Shown: positions 1-8,726, numbered from the stretch's first letter. The stretch is DNA of 64,000 nt from an uncultured Verrucomicrobia subdivision 3 bacterium (GCA_937890005.1 CALBZA010000014.1:1-64000); one strand, 5' to 3'. Made by a program: numbers and translations. Notes: generated by a model from the sequence alone, not told the origin.

Positions 1-169
1 CAGAGAATGACGGCTGATGCTCCTGCTTCCTTCACGTCACGACGCAATATTTCGACAAGGTTCATCGTCAGAAGAGTTTGAATTCACCATTGCGTCGCCG
101 CATGCCGCATGCCCCATGCCTTATGAACATTCGCATTGGTCATTGGGATTGAATGGAATAATCGGCAAA

Positions 170-222
170 GCGGCAGCTTTGCCCTACCGATCAAGATAGG
201 GGGGCGAACCTGCCGTTCGCCC
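170..222. repeat. dispersed repeat unit with hairpin, copy 1
   Basis: The unit starts with GCGGCAGCTTTGCCCTACCG at 170-189 and is followed by an inverted repeat GGGCGAAC (202-209) / GTTCGCCC (215-222) with a 5-nt loop. The second copy lies at 331-373. Repeat plus hairpin resembles REP-type intergenic elements; that assignment is inference from two copies only. Confidence 0.45.
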
Positions 223-330
223 ATACTTCAACAAAAACAAGTGCAGCGACGTTTTTGCCGGTCGTGTTTCGATTCGCGGATGAATGCGTGACGTTTTTCA
301 TTCCGCTAAAGCGAATGGGAATAGTGAGGA

Positions 331-373
331 GCGGCAGCTTTGCTCTATCGACTTAAACAGGCGGGTCCGCCTG
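331..373. repeat. dispersed repeat unit with hairpin, copy 2
   Basis: GCGGCAGCTTTGCTCTATCG at 331-350 differs from copy 1 at only two positions and is followed by a hairpin CAGGCGG (358-364) / CCGCCTG (367-373). The hairpin sequence differs from that of copy 1 although its position relative to the conserved block is similar, so structure seems to be kept rather than sequence. Confidence 0.4.
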
Positions 374-513
374 CCGGAGAGGTGAGAGGTGTCAGACTCT
401 GTCTGTGTTTCATCTGTAGCGGGAACTACTGAATAAATGGGGTTTTCAAGGGGTTTGAAGCTGCACGCAGGTTGGGCTTAATTCGGGCAAGTTCAGCAGA
501 AAGTGAGAACAGC

Positions 514-1173
514 GTGCAGGAAGTTTCAGTGACACATAGGGGGGCGAAGCTGGCTGGGGAGCTGGTGTTGCCCGACGAAGCATCTGGTTTGGTGATCTTC
601 GCGCATGGAAGCGGCAGCAGTCGGCACAGTCCGAGAAACCAGGCTGTGGCGCGCCGGTTGCAAAAAGCAAATCTGGGCACACTGCTCTTCGATCTGCTGA
701 CGGCTGAGGAGGAACAGGCCGAAGCCTATACCCGACATCTGCGTTTCAACATTCCGTTTCTCACTGACCGGTTGGTGGCGGTGACGCGATGGGCTTTGGA
801 CAGGGCGACGACCCGGGACATCAACGTGGGCTATTTTGGGTCCAGTACTGGAGCTGCGGCGGCTCTTACTGCCGCAGCTCAACTGAAAGATCAGATCGGA
901 GCGGTCGTGTCACGCGGCGGACGTCCCGATCTCGCGGCGGATGTGTTGCATCAGGTCGTTGCGCCGACGCTGTTGATTGTTGGAAAGGAGGACGCGCCGG
1001 TGATTCCATTAAATGAAGACGCCTACACGCGGCTTTTGAACTGTGAGAAGGCCTTGCGTCTGATTCCCGGAGCGTCGCATCTGTTTGAAGAGGAGGGGAA
1101 ACTTGAACTCGTCGCGGACATTGCGTCGGAATGGTTTTCGAACCATCTGCATCCGATGACTCAACGTGCTTGA
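514..1173 (+). CDS. alpha/beta hydrolase (dienelactone hydrolase-like)
   Basis: Cytoplasmic serine hydrolase of the alpha/beta fold; the substrate is unknown. The N-terminal oxyanion-region motif FAHGSGSSR, the nucleophile elbow GSSTG, an Asp in VGKEDAP and a His in GASHLF give a full Ser-Asp-His triad in the expected order. The GTG at 514 is chosen because the fold begins right after it; a TTG at 472 would add 14 residues. The stop is only 3 bp before the phosphoribosyltransferase gene, so the two are almost certainly cotranscribed. In several other bacteria the same two domains occur fused in one polypeptide (known of the families), which supports a joint function that remains undefined. 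Confidence 0.8.
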   Translation: MQEVSVTHRGAKLAGELVLPDEASGLVIFAHGSGSSRHSPRNQAVARRLQKANLGTLLFDLLTAEEEQAEAYTRHLRFNIPFLTDRLVAVTRWALDRATTRDINVGYFGSSTGAAAALTAAAQLKDQIGAVVSRGGRPDLAADVLHQVVAPTLLIVGKEDAPVIPLNEDAYTRLLNCEKALRLIPGASHLFEEEGKLELVADIASEWFSNHLHPMTQRA

Positions 1174-1176
1174 ACC

Positions 1177-1869
1177 ATGAGCCCGATTTTTCAGGATCGA
1201 TCTGACGCCGGAAAACTTCTGGCGAAAAAGCTTCTTCACCACGTCAACGATCCATCGCTCGTCGTTCTGGCGCTGCCGCGTGGCGGTGTTCCGGTGGCGT
1301 TTGAAATCGTGCAGGAACTGAACGCGCCGCTCGATGTTTTCGTGGTGCGCAAACTCGGCGTGCCGGGCTATGAAGAACTGGCCATGGGAGCAATCGCATC
1401 CGGTGGCGTGCGGATTCTGAACGAGGAGGTCATCCAACGGCTGAACATTCCAACGTCCGCTGTGGAAGCGGTGACACGTGAGGAAGAACAGGAATTATTG
1501 CGCTGTGAGTTTGCGTTTCGCGGAGGACGTGAACCGATCGATGTCGCCGGTCGCACGGTGATTCTGGTGGATGACGGACTGGCGACAGGGGCGACGATGC
1601 GAGTTGCCGTTCGCGCTTTGCGTCGGAAGAAGCCGGCTTACCTGGCGGCCGCCGTGCCGATTGGATCCAAGGACACGTGCGATCAGTTTCGATCCGAAGT
1701 GGATGAATTGATCTGTGGTGACAATCCCGAGCCGTTCTTTGCGGTGGGAACCTGGTACGCCAATTTTCTGGCAACGACAGATGAGGAGGTCCGGCGGTTG
1801 TTGAATCATGCGGCGCATGAAAGGCGGGTTCGCCGGGTTCAGGAAAATCGCGCCATGGCGCATCCTTGA
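1177..1869 (+). CDS. phosphoribosyltransferase family protein
   Basis: Type I phosphoribosyltransferase-fold protein of 230 residues. The PRPP-binding loop VILVDDGLATGAT lies around residues 128-140, preceded by an N-terminal strand rich in LPRGGVPVAFE, the PPi-loop region. It ends with a basic tail. It lacks the additional signatures that would identify a specific purine or pyrimidine salvage enzyme, so the nucleobase or other acceptor cannot be named. It is the second gene of a two-gene unit with the alpha/beta hydrolase 3 bp upstream; such pairs (or fusions) are widespread, but their physiological role is not settled. An in-frame run to 1869 with ATG start makes the gene itself secure. Confidence 0.8.
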   Translation: MSPIFQDRSDAGKLLAKKLLHHVNDPSLVVLALPRGGVPVAFEIVQELNAPLDVFVVRKLGVPGYEELAMGAIASGGVRILNEEVIQRLNIPTSAVEAVTREEEQELLRCEFAFRGGREPIDVAGRTVILVDDGLATGATMRVAVRALRRKKPAYLAAAVPIGSKDTCDQFRSEVDELICGDNPEPFFAVGTWYANFLATTDEEVRRLLNHAAHERRVRRVQENRAMAHP

Positions 1870-1899
1870 TCGATTGGAATGAAAGCGCCGAATTATCCG

Positions 1900-2220
1900 T
1901 TAAGGATTTTCGGCTTCGTCATTGATGTCGAACGTCTTTCCGCTGCGTTCGAGAATTTCACGAATGTGAGGAGCGACCCATTTCGCCGGTTTCTTTTTTG
2001 ACGCCTGCTTTTTTTCAACTGCGACGAGGCGGAAATGTCCGGCTGAGTCTTCTTCAACAAAGCCTTTTTCCACCAGCCGTCGCAGCACGGGAACAGCCCA
2101 GTCATCCTTCTCGCGATAACGCCATTTCCCGCCCGCGCGCCGGCAGATTTCCTTCAGCCCGACAAATTCGCCCGGAAACGATTTCAGGAACGCGCAGACA
2201 TCTTTTTCATCGGCATCCAT
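1900..2220 (-). CDS. small winged-helix-like hypothetical protein
   Basis: Hypothetical 106-residue protein. The open frame extends further upstream inside tal, but that extension is arginine-rich shadow sequence; the ATG at 2220, 11 bp after the tal stop, starts the sensible protein (MDADEKDVCAFL). Residues 1-60 look like a winged-helix domain (FLKSFPGEFVGLKEICRRAG then VLRRLVEKGFVEED), followed by a lysine-rich linker (KKQASKKKPAK) and a short helical end. It could be a small DNA-binding or translation-related protein; I do not recognise a named family. The spacing implies cotranscription with tal. Confidence 0.65.
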   Translation of the reverse strand: MDADEKDVCAFLKSFPGEFVGLKEICRRAGGKWRYREKDDWAVPVLRRLVEKGFVEEDSAGHFRLVAVEKKQASKKKPAKWVAPHIREILERSGKTFDINDEAENP

Positions 2221-2231
2221 GATCACAGGAA

Positions 2232-3185
2232 TTAGAGCTGACTGGCGATGAACTGGTTGAGCTTCTGGGCGTCCGCATGGAACTGCCGGATGCCTTCGGC
2301 GGTTTTTTCGACGGCCATGGCATTCTCGTTGAACATCCAGCGGAACATTTTCTCGTCGAGCCGGATCTGGTGCAGTTCGGCCTGGCGGGAGGTTTCGGGT
2401 GAAAGTTTTCTCTGAACGGGATCGTTGCTGGCCTTGAGCTCGCCGAGCAGTTGCGGACTGATCGTGAGCAGATCGCATCCGGCGAGTTCGAGGATTTCGC
2501 CCTTGTTCCGGAAGCTCGCCCCCATCACTTCGGTGGTGTAACCGAACTTTTTGTAATACGCGTAAATGTCCTTCACCGATACGACGCCTGGATCTTCCGC
2601 AGCGGAAAAGTCCTTTCCGGTTTTCGCCTTGTACCAATCGAGGATGCGTCCCACGAACGGCGAGATCAGTTTCGCTCCGGCCTCAGCGCACGCGATCGCC
2701 TGGGGCAGCGAAAAGAGCAGGGTCATGTTGCAATTGATGCCCTCCTTCTGCAGCACCTCTGCGGCGCGAACGCCTTCCCACGTCGTGGCGATCTTGATCA
2801 GCACGCGTTCCTGTGGAATGCCGTTCTCTTTGTAGAGCGTGATGAAGCGATGCGCCTTTGCGATCAGAGCTTCGGTGTCGAACGAGAGGTTCGCGTCGGT
2901 TTCGGTTGAAACCCGGCCGGGCACAATTTTGAGAATCTCGATGCCGAACAGAATGAGCAGGCGATCCGCGACTTCTGAAACGAGTTTCTCTCCGGACTGT
3001 CCGGTCTGTTTGCCGTCGGCAACCGCTTTTTCCAACAGCGCCTTGTAGGCGGGCATCTGGGCAGCCTTGAGGATGAGCGATGGATTCGTGGTGGCATCCT
3101 GAGGCTTGTATTGTTCGAGCGTTGCGAAATCGCCCGTGTCGGCCACGACCTTTGTGAACTGCTTGAGCTGATCCAATTGATTCAT
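2232..3185 (-). CDS. tal: transaldolase
   Basis: Transfers a dihydroxyacetone unit from sedoheptulose 7-phosphate to glyceraldehyde 3-phosphate in the non-oxidative pentose phosphate pathway; cytoplasmic. The 317-residue length matches classical (TalB-type) transaldolases. The N-terminal [10 protein letters not shown] motif (residues 30-39), the Schiff-base lysine Lys131 in [11 protein letters not shown] and the following [11 protein letters not shown] segment are all present, as is the C-terminal [15 protein letters not shown] region (here [12 protein letters not shown]). ATG at 3185. The small winged-helix-like gene follows 11 bp downstream. Confidence 0.96.
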   Translation of the reverse strand: MNQLDQLKQFTKVVADTGDFATLEQYKPQDATTNPSLILKAAQMPAYKALLEKAVADGKQTGQSGEKLVSEVADRLLILFGIEILKIVPGRVSTETDANLSFDTEALIAKAHRFITLYKENGIPQERVLIKIATTWEGVRAAEVLQKEGINCNMTLLFSLPQAIACAEAGAKLISPFVGRILDWYKAKTGKDFSAAEDPGVVSVKDIYAYYKKFGYTTEVMGASFRNKGEILELAGCDLLTISPQLLGELKASNDPVQRKLSPETSRQAELHQIRLDEKMFRWMFNENAMAVEKTAEGIRQFHADAQKLNQFIASQL

Positions 3186-3620
3186 AACGGCATTTCCTTA
3201 GACCGAATTCTTCTCACGCATCGGAACCTGTCGCATCGATGGAATCGAGCGGCATCCATTCCGTCCCACTGTGACACCAGTCTTTGGGACCCGAGGGCAT
3301 ATTCCGATGAAGCCGGCTGAAGCGCGAGCTTCAGGATTCATACGTTGGATTCAGGTTCCGGTGGGGAGAGTAGTGACGCAAATTGGGCGTTGCAATGCTG
3401 GTTTCCCCGCATGTTTTCCCGTGGTCGGTGGCTTCGGGTGCAACCGAACAATAATGCAGCATCTCCCTCTTTCAGAGCAAAAGCCGGAGGAGAGGGGGAA
3501 ATCTTTCCCCGCGCTTCGCATGCGGGGCGAGGGATCGTGGGTGTATTCAATTGCGCCATTCAACTTCGTTTGCCGGACGATTGGCTTGCAACGGCGGCGG
3601 TCAACGCGTACGACGATGCC
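3186..3620. other. divergent intergenic region, no gene seen
   Basis: 435 bp between the divergently transcribed tal and the ACT-domain gene, so it must hold promoters for both. The ACT frame stays open back to 3345, but the translated extension has no domain and a different composition. A short inverted repeat CCCCGC (3507-3512) / GCGGGG (3522-3527) lies in it. No RNA gene or known regulatory motif was recognised. Confidence 0.4.
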
Positions 3621-4142
3621 ATGCAACGTTCTCTTGTGATGACTGTCATCGGCGAAGATCGTCCCGGCCTGGTGGAATCCGTCGCGAGCCTGGTCGCAGA
3701 ACATGGAGGCAACTGGCTTGAAAGCCGGATGGCGCGGCTCGGTGGCAAGTTCGCCGGAATCGTGCAGGTGGAAGTTCCGGCTGAACGCGAGAGCCAGCTC
3801 GTTCAGGCGCTCAATGGATTGTCCGGGCGGGGATTGAATGTTTTGGTCACAGCCGATCGGCCCGTCGCTGCTGAATCCGGTTCAGTCAGCCGGCTGGAAA
3901 TTGTCGGCCAGGATCGGCCGGGAATCGTCCGCCAGATTTCTCAGGCGCTCGCAAGCTTCAATGTGAATGTGGAGGAATTGGAAACCGAATGCGAAAGTGC
4001 CGCGATGTCCGGAGAGACTCTGTTCAAGGCGCGCGCCCGGTTGAGCATTCCGGCATCCTGCGATGTCGCGGTGCTGCGACAGACGTTGGAGCGGATTGCC
4101 GCAGACCTCATTGTGGAGATTTCCTTTCAGCCCGAGAGATAG
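3621..4142 (+). CDS. double ACT-domain protein (GcvR-like)
   Basis: 173-residue cytoplasmic protein made of two consecutive ACT domains: residues 4-75 (VIGEDRPGLVESVASLVAEHG) and 88-170 (IVGQDRPGIVRQISQALASF). Both begin with the typical G-x-D-R-P-G turn that binds amino acids or mediates dimerisation. This arrangement is that of the glycine cleavage system regulator GcvR and its relatives, so a regulatory role in amino-acid metabolism is likely, though no gcv gene is in the window. ATG at 3621 is chosen because the first strand begins 6 residues later; the upstream frame extension lacks domain character. Confidence 0.82.
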   Translation: MQRSLVMTVIGEDRPGLVESVASLVAEHGGNWLESRMARLGGKFAGIVQVEVPAERESQLVQALNGLSGRGLNVLVTADRPVAAESGSVSRLEIVGQDRPGIVRQISQALASFNVNVEELETECESAAMSGETLFKARARLSIPASCDVAVLRQTLERIAADLIVEISFQPER

Positions 4143-4339
4143 AGCGTTTCGAGTTTCGCAGCCGCTGAGGTGACGAAATTGACTGTGGCGAAAGCGTCCG
4201 CTTTTTCACGTCAGCGCAACAGTTTTTCTAAAACGGCTCTTGAGCGTTCGAGATCAGGAGAGGACGCGCAATTTTCGTCCATACTTTTTACGACTCGCTT
4301 TTTTTGCGCGGAGGCATTTTGTTGGGAGGGTTAAATGTT

Positions 4340-5686
4340 ATGAAATCGTTCCGACCTATCTCCCGCCGAAAGTTTCTCTCACGTTCAATTGCTTCTGCCG
4401 CTGCCACAGGTGTTCCGCTTTGGTTCCTGAAAGCTGAAAAACTTTTCGCGCAGGACGCAGTCACCCCGAGGTCTGCAAACGATCGTCCGCGCATCGCGCT
4501 GGTCGGTTGCGGCGGAATGGGGCGGGGGGATGGTAAAAATGCGTCTCGATTCGGAGATATTGTCGCCGTGTGTGACGTCGATCGCAATCATGCCGAGATT
4601 GCAGCCAGAGAACTGGCGCGTGATGGAAAGTCACCCGAAGTATTCGAAGACTTCCGAAAACTTTTCGAAAAGGATCGCATCGACATTCTCGTTCAAGCCA
4701 CGCCGGATCACTGGCACACACTGGTGAATCTCGCGGCTGCGCAGGCTGGAAAAGATGTCTATGCCGAAAAACCGCTGACGCTCACGATCGATGAAGGCAA
4801 ACACCTCATCCGCGTGGTTCGGGAGAAGAAGGTGGTCCTTCAGACCGGCACGCAGCAACGCAGCAGCTCGCGCTTTCGTCTCGCATGCGAACTGATTCGG
4901 AATGGCAGGATCGGCACGCTGAAACAGGTGAGCGTGTTCGTTCCTTCGGGATTGAAGGGCGGACCGTTCCAGCCGGCGCCGATTCCGGCAAAATTGAACT
5001 GGGATTTCTGGCTTGGCCAGGCACCGAAGGTCGATTACACGCCGAATCGCTGCCATGCGAATTTTCGGTGGTGGTTTGAGTACTCCGGCGGGCCGGTCAC
5101 CGACTGGGGCGCGCATCACAACGACATTGTGAGGTGGGCGTTGGGAATCAATGGACCGGTAAGTGTGGAAGCCCGGCCGCTGGCGGAAACCGTTGCAAAT
5201 GGTTACACCGCACCGAGCGATTTCGAAGCCACGCTCATGTGGTCCAATGGCGTGAAGCAGATTGTGCGCACCACACCCGACGACAGTCCTTATGGCGCCG
5301 TGTTGAAACCGGACGGCCAGAGGAATGGCATCAAGTTCGAAGGCTCCGATGGCTGGCTCTGGGTGAATCGCGATGAAATTTCCGCAAGTGATCTCGACCT
5401 TATCCGCACGCCGCTTCCCGAGGATGCCATCCGGCTGGAACGCAGCCAGGATCACATGGCGAACTTCTTTCAATGCGTGCGGTCTCGGAAGGACCCGATC
5501 GCATCGGTGGAGGAGGGACATCGTTCCGCCATCATCGGCCATCTGATCGTGATTGCGCTGGGGCAGGGGAGGAAACTGAACTGGGATGCCGCCAAAGAGG
5601 TTTTCGTGGGTGACAACGCCAGCGAAGCCAATCAACAACTCGCCCGCGAAATGCGGAAACCGTATGACTACGGTTTTGTCGGGTGA
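4340..5686 (+). CDS. Gfo/Idh/MocA family oxidoreductase, Tat-exported
   Basis: NAD(P)-dependent sugar or cyclitol dehydrogenase-like protein of 448 residues, exported in folded form by the Tat system. Residues 1-37 hold a twin-arginine signal (SRRKFLSRSIA followed by a hydrophobic stretch and an AQD-like cleavage zone). The Rossmann motif VGCGGMGRG follows, and the family's EKPLTL motif (Glu-Lys-Pro) lies around residue 140. The C-terminal half carries the conserved WWFEYSGGPVTDWGAHHNDI region. ATG 4340 is preceded at 4324-4330 by GGGAGGG at good spacing; an upstream frame start at 4304 is less plausible. Substrate unknown; such exported paralogues are abundant in Verrucomicrobiota and Planctomycetota. 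Confidence 0.9.
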   Translation: MKSFRPISRRKFLSRSIASAAATGVPLWFLKAEKLFAQDAVTPRSANDRPRIALVGCGGMGRGDGKNASRFGDIVAVCDVDRNHAEIAARELARDGKSPEVFEDFRKLFEKDRIDILVQATPDHWHTLVNLAAAQAGKDVYAEKPLTLTIDEGKHLIRVVREKKVVLQTGTQQRSSSRFRLACELIRNGRIGTLKQVSVFVPSGLKGGPFQPAPIPAKLNWDFWLGQAPKVDYTPNRCHANFRWWFEYSGGPVTDWGAHHNDIVRWALGINGPVSVEARPLAETVANGYTAPSDFEATLMWSNGVKQIVRTTPDDSPYGAVLKPDGQRNGIKFEGSDGWLWVNRDEISASDLDLIRTPLPEDAIRLERSQDHMANFFQCVRSRKDPIASVEEGHRSAIIGHLIVIALGQGRKLNWDAAKEVFVGDNASEANQQLAREMRKPYDYGFVG

Positions 5687-5709
5687 CTGGCGCTGTGTTG
5701 CTATACAGC

Positions 5710-5723
5710 GTTCAGCGCTGAAC
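5710..5723. other. 14-bp perfect palindrome between convergent genes
   Basis: GTTCAGCGCTGAAC reads the same on both strands. It lies between the ends of the oxidoreductase gene and feoB, near two smaller inverted repeats (for example CTGGAG 5748-5753 / CTCCAG 5763-5768). No T-tract follows on either strand, so it is not a canonical terminator, though a role in transcript-end formation for the convergent pair is possible. Confidence 0.35.
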
Positions 5724-5758
5724 AACTGAGTTCATTCGCCTGAGAGGCTGGAGTTGAT

Positions 5759-8059
5759 TTAGCTCCAGTCGAACAGCCGTCCCAGGTGCCACGTGGCGAA
5801 TGCGAAGCCCCAGGCGAGGAGTCCCATGTAAACCCATTGGAAGAGCGGCCACTTCCAGGAATTCGTTTCCCGCCGGACCACCGCCACGGTGCTGACGCAT
5901 TGAAGCGCGAAGACATAAAAGACCATGAGCGTGACAGCGGTCAGCGTGGTGTAAACCGGGGTTCCATCAGGACGCTTCTGTTCGCGCAGCGTTTCAACCA
6001 GCTGCGTGCCTCCGCCGTCATCGTCCGAGCCGACATTGTAAACCGTGGACATCGTGCTCACGAACACTTCGCGCGCGGCGAAGGATGAGACGATGCCAAT
6101 GCCGATTTTCCAGTCGAAGCCAAGGGGGGCGATCAACGGTTCGATCGCGCGGCCCATACGCCCGGCGAAGCTGTTGCGCAATTTGGCGCCGGCTTCCTCC
6201 TTCTCGAGATGATCGATTGCCGCAGCCTTGTCTTCGTCCGTGGCTGAAGAGTTTTCCACCTCTGCAATTTTTGCGGCGTACTGTTCGGGAATCTCTCCAC
6301 TTTTTGGATACGTGGCGAGGAACCAGAGAATGATGTTGATGCCCAGGATCACCGTCCCGGCGCGTTGCAGGAAGATTTTGGCGCGATCCCACATGTGGCG
6401 TGAGACCACGCGAACGAGCGGCCGTTTATACGGCGGCAATTCCATGATCAACATCGGCGTTTCGCCCTTGAGCAACGTCTTCTTGAACAGCCAGGCCATC
6501 AGGAGCGCCACGACGATTCCGAGAAGATACATGGCCAGCATGGTGAGCCCCTGCAGACCGAGAAAGCCGAACAGGTTGAACTTGATGAATCCGAGATTCA
6601 CGTCATAGCGCAGGTTGGCAACCACGCGGTCGGGAACGCAGGCTCCGATCAACAGCGTGTAAACCGGCAGGCGCGCCGAACAGCTCATCAACGGCGCGAC
6701 GAGAATCGTCACCAGACGATCCTTGGGCGATTCGATCGTGCGGGTTGCCATGATGCCGGGAATGGCGCAGGCAAACGAACTGAGCATCGGAATGAAACTT
6801 TTTCCATGCAGGCCCACCTTGCTCATGAGCCGATCCATCAGGAACGCCGCGCGCGCCATGTAACCGGTGTCTTCCAGAAAACCGATGAACAGGAACAAAA
6901 GGAGAATCTGTGGCAGAAACACAACCACCGCACCGACACCGGCGATCACACCGTCCACCAAAAGGCTGTTCAGGTCGCCTTCGGGAATCATTCCTCCCAC
7001 CTGCGCACCAAGCCAGTCCACCACGGACTGCATTTTATCCATGGGATACTCGGCGAAGCTGAAGATGCTTTGGAACATCAGCGCCATGATCGCCACGAAA
7101 ACCACCGTGCCCCAGACCTTGTGCGTCAGGATGCGATCGAGCTTGTCGCTGAACGTTTCTCCGGGCGGTGCCAGTTCGGTGGTGACCGCCTGCTGGATTT
7201 CCGAAACGCTCGCGTAACGTCCTTCAATCGCCGCGCCGCGCCAATCGACGTTCGCCGCCTCCAGTCGCTTGCGCGCAGCTTCAACAGCCTGCTGGATCGA
7301 ATCCGGATAATGTTTGAGACTCGAAGCCAGCGCCTTTTCGTTGCTGAGAATCAGCAGCGCCTCGGCATTCGCCTGCGCCCTGCGTTCCTTGAATGTCGAG
7401 GCCAGCAGTTTCGACAGCTCCGCGACTTCGTCCGCGAATGGTTTCGGAAGTTCGCAGAATCGGACGTCGGATGCCGGGGAGTCTTTTCGCGCAGCGCCAG
7501 TGGCGAGCGTTGAAAGGATCGCCTTCTTCAGTTCGGGAATTCCCCGGCCGGAACTTGCGACAACAGGAATCACGGGCGTTCCCAACGCATCGGAAAGCAG
7601 TTCGGCGTTGATGCTGTGGCCGTTGCTTTCAGCCACATCGATCATGTTCAATGCGATGATCGTAGGGTGTCCCAGTTCGATGACCTGCGTGGCGTAGTAG
7701 AGATTGCGCTGAAGATTTGAGGCATCGACCACCACCACGATCGCTTCCGGTTCGGGAAGTTCTGGAAGGCAGTTCAGCAGGACGTCGCGGGAAACCTGTT
7801 CGTCGAGCGACTGTGGGCTGAGGCTGTAGGTTCCGGGCAGATCCAGAATGCGGATGTCCGTCTGGGCCGGGGCGTCGAGCAATCTTCCTTCCTTGCGTTC
7901 GACGGTGACGCCGGCGTAGTTGCCGACCTTGGCGCGGAGGCCGGTAAGCGCATTAAAAACAGTGGTCTTGCCGCAGTTCGGATTTCCGGTGAGCACCACG
8001 TAGGTGGGCTGCGTGGGGACGGTGCGGGATTTGTCGGGTCTGGCCGGCGCGGGATTCAT
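5759..8059 (-). CDS. feoB: ferrous iron transport protein B
   Basis: Inner-membrane Fe(II) uptake protein of 766 residues. The N-terminal G domain has G1 GNPNCGKT (25-32), G3 DLPG (73-76) and G4 NMID (138-141). A helical spacer domain follows, then the polytopic membrane part with the conserved GFLEDTGYMARAAF, a SFACAIPGIMATRTIE gate motif (first cysteine-containing Gate) and MSCSARLPVY in the second core region. Two FeoA-type genes lie immediately upstream in the same direction (5 bp and 3 bp gaps), forming a feoA-feoA-feoB operon. No obvious Fur box was recognised upstream of the operon. Confidence 0.97.
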   Translation of the reverse strand: MNPAPARPDKSRTVPTQPTYVVLTGNPNCGKTTVFNALTGLRAKVGNYAGVTVERKEGRLLDAPAQTDIRILDLPGTYSLSPQSLDEQVSRDVLLNCLPELPEPEAIVVVVDASNLQRNLYYATQVIELGHPTIIALNMIDVAESNGHSINAELLSDALGTPVIPVVASSGRGIPELKKAILSTLATGAARKDSPASDVRFCELPKPFADEVAELSKLLASTFKERRAQANAEALLILSNEKALASSLKHYPDSIQQAVEAARKRLEAANVDWRGAAIEGRYASVSEIQQAVTTELAPPGETFSDKLDRILTHKVWGTVVFVAIMALMFQSIFSFAEYPMDKMQSVVDWLGAQVGGMIPEGDLNSLLVDGVIAGVGAVVVFLPQILLLFLFIGFLEDTGYMARAAFLMDRLMSKVGLHGKSFIPMLSSFACAIPGIMATRTIESPKDRLVTILVAPLMSCSARLPVYTLLIGACVPDRVVANLRYDVNLGFIKFNLFGFLGLQGLTMLAMYLLGIVVALLMAWLFKKTLLKGETPMLIMELPPYKRPLVRVVSRHMWDRAKIFLQRAGTVILGINIILWFLATYPKSGEIPEQYAAKIAEVENSSATDEDKAAAIDHLEKEEAGAKLRNSFAGRMGRAIEPLIAPLGFDWKIGIGIVSSFAAREVFVSTMSTVYNVGSDDDGGGTQLVETLREQKRPDGTPVYTTLTAVTLMVFYVFALQCVSTVAVVRRETNSWKWPLFQWVYMGLLAWGFAFATWHLGRLFDWS

Positions 8060-8064
8060 CGCGA

Positions 8065-8310
8065 TTATGCCGGAGGATTCGGCTGCACGAGAATCTGTTC
8101 GGCCTCGTGCTTCCGCAAAGTGAGATTGTATCCGCGCACCTTGATTTCCACCGGGTCACCCAGCGGCGCAAAACGAATGAGTTGAACGCGTGTGCCGACG
8201 AGCAATCCCATTTCCATGAGGCGGGCGCGTCCGGCTGCGGGAACTCTGATTTCAGCGACGGTGGCTGAAGTTCCGATGGCGCAGGAGGTGAGCGGTTGGG
8301 GGGCGGACAT
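8065..8310 (-). CDS. feoA: FeoA family protein
   Basis: 81-residue SH3-like FeoA protein that is thought to bind and regulate FeoB on its cytoplasmic side. The family features RLMEMGLLVGTRVQLIRFAP and VEIKVRGYNLTLRKHEAEQI are both clear. It lies between the Cys-rich FeoA-like gene (3-bp gap) and feoB (5-bp gap), implying a single transcript. Confidence 0.93.
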   Translation of the reverse strand: MSAPQPLTSCAIGTSATVAEIRVPAAGRARLMEMGLLVGTRVQLIRFAPLGDPVEIKVRGYNLTLRKHEAEQILVQPNPPA

Positions 8311-8313
8311 GGA

Positions 8314-8613
8314 TCAGGCCGCCTCCATTTGACCCGGCTGGACTTCCACGAGAATGGCCTGGGCGAGCTGACTGCTGATGCCAAGCCGCGCGTTGCAGAC
8401 CTGGCAGATGATGTTCGACTGGCTGCTCAGGAGCCGGATTTTCTGATCTTCAGCGAGGCCCATTTCCCGGAGCCGCGTTTGAAGTTCGGTTGAGCCGGCG
8501 AGTTCGCGAATGCAGACAATCGAACCGGCTTTCACACGATTCAGCGGGCAAACAATCGGGCTGGCACATGGCTCGGATGTGACGGTGCATGGTTGTTTGC
8601 TCACGGCGGGCAA
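8314..8613 (-). CDS. cysteine-rich FeoA-like protein
   Basis: 99-residue protein, first gene of the feo operon. Residues 25-95 form a FeoA domain (RLREMGLAEDQKIRLL, then ARLGISSQLAQAILVE). Unlike the downstream FeoA, it has cysteines at about positions 9, 16 and 22 in a short N-terminal extension and a CQVC pair where FeoA usually reads as an ordinary beta-strand. These cysteines could bind a metal or cluster, which is inference; no such function is established for this protein. Confidence 0.85.
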   Translation of the reverse strand: MPAVSKQPCTVTSEPCASPIVCPLNRVKAGSIVCIRELAGSTELQTRLREMGLAEDQKIRLLSSQSNIICQVCNARLGISSQLAQAILVEVQPGQMEAA

Positions 8614-8690
8614 AATAGGTTAACGCAAATTCCGTTGCAAGCGGGCAATCCGCGCTGGGCAGCAGGCGTTTGATTCAGGTCAAAGGGCCG

Positions 8691-8726
8691 CTGGAAAACA
8701 GAAGCGGCGGTTCAGGGAACCGCCGC
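8691..8726 (-). terminator. Rho-independent terminator of rpsT
   Basis: A perfect 10-bp stem GCGGCGGTTC (8704-8713) / GAACCGCCGC (8717-8726) with a 3-nt loop. Read on the minus strand, the stem is followed by a T-rich tail (TTCTGTTTTCC). It lies about 20 bp after the rpsT stop and separates rpsT from the feo operon. Confidence 0.88.

Larger units (their letters stand above)
1..513. other. intergenic region with two repeat-hairpin units
   Basis: I see no convincing gene here. A 60-codon open frame at 17-199 has no recognisable features. The stretch contains two copies of a short related sequence (170-190 and 331-351), each followed by a hairpin, annotated separately. The promoter of the hydrolase gene downstream must lie in or near the right half, but no clear -35/-10 pair is visible. 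Confidence 0.5.

Noticed and set aside
1..199. 60-residue open frame at 17-199 as a gene
   Set aside because: No ribosome binding site or family signature, and it overlaps the repeat at 170.
4631..5725. 364-residue open frame on the minus strand
   Set aside because: Shadow of the Gfo/Idh/MocA gene; no motif in the antisense translation.
8614..8690. Fur box upstream of the feo operon
   Set aside because: No sequence resembling the AT-rich 19-bp consensus is visible between the rpsT terminator and the first feo gene.
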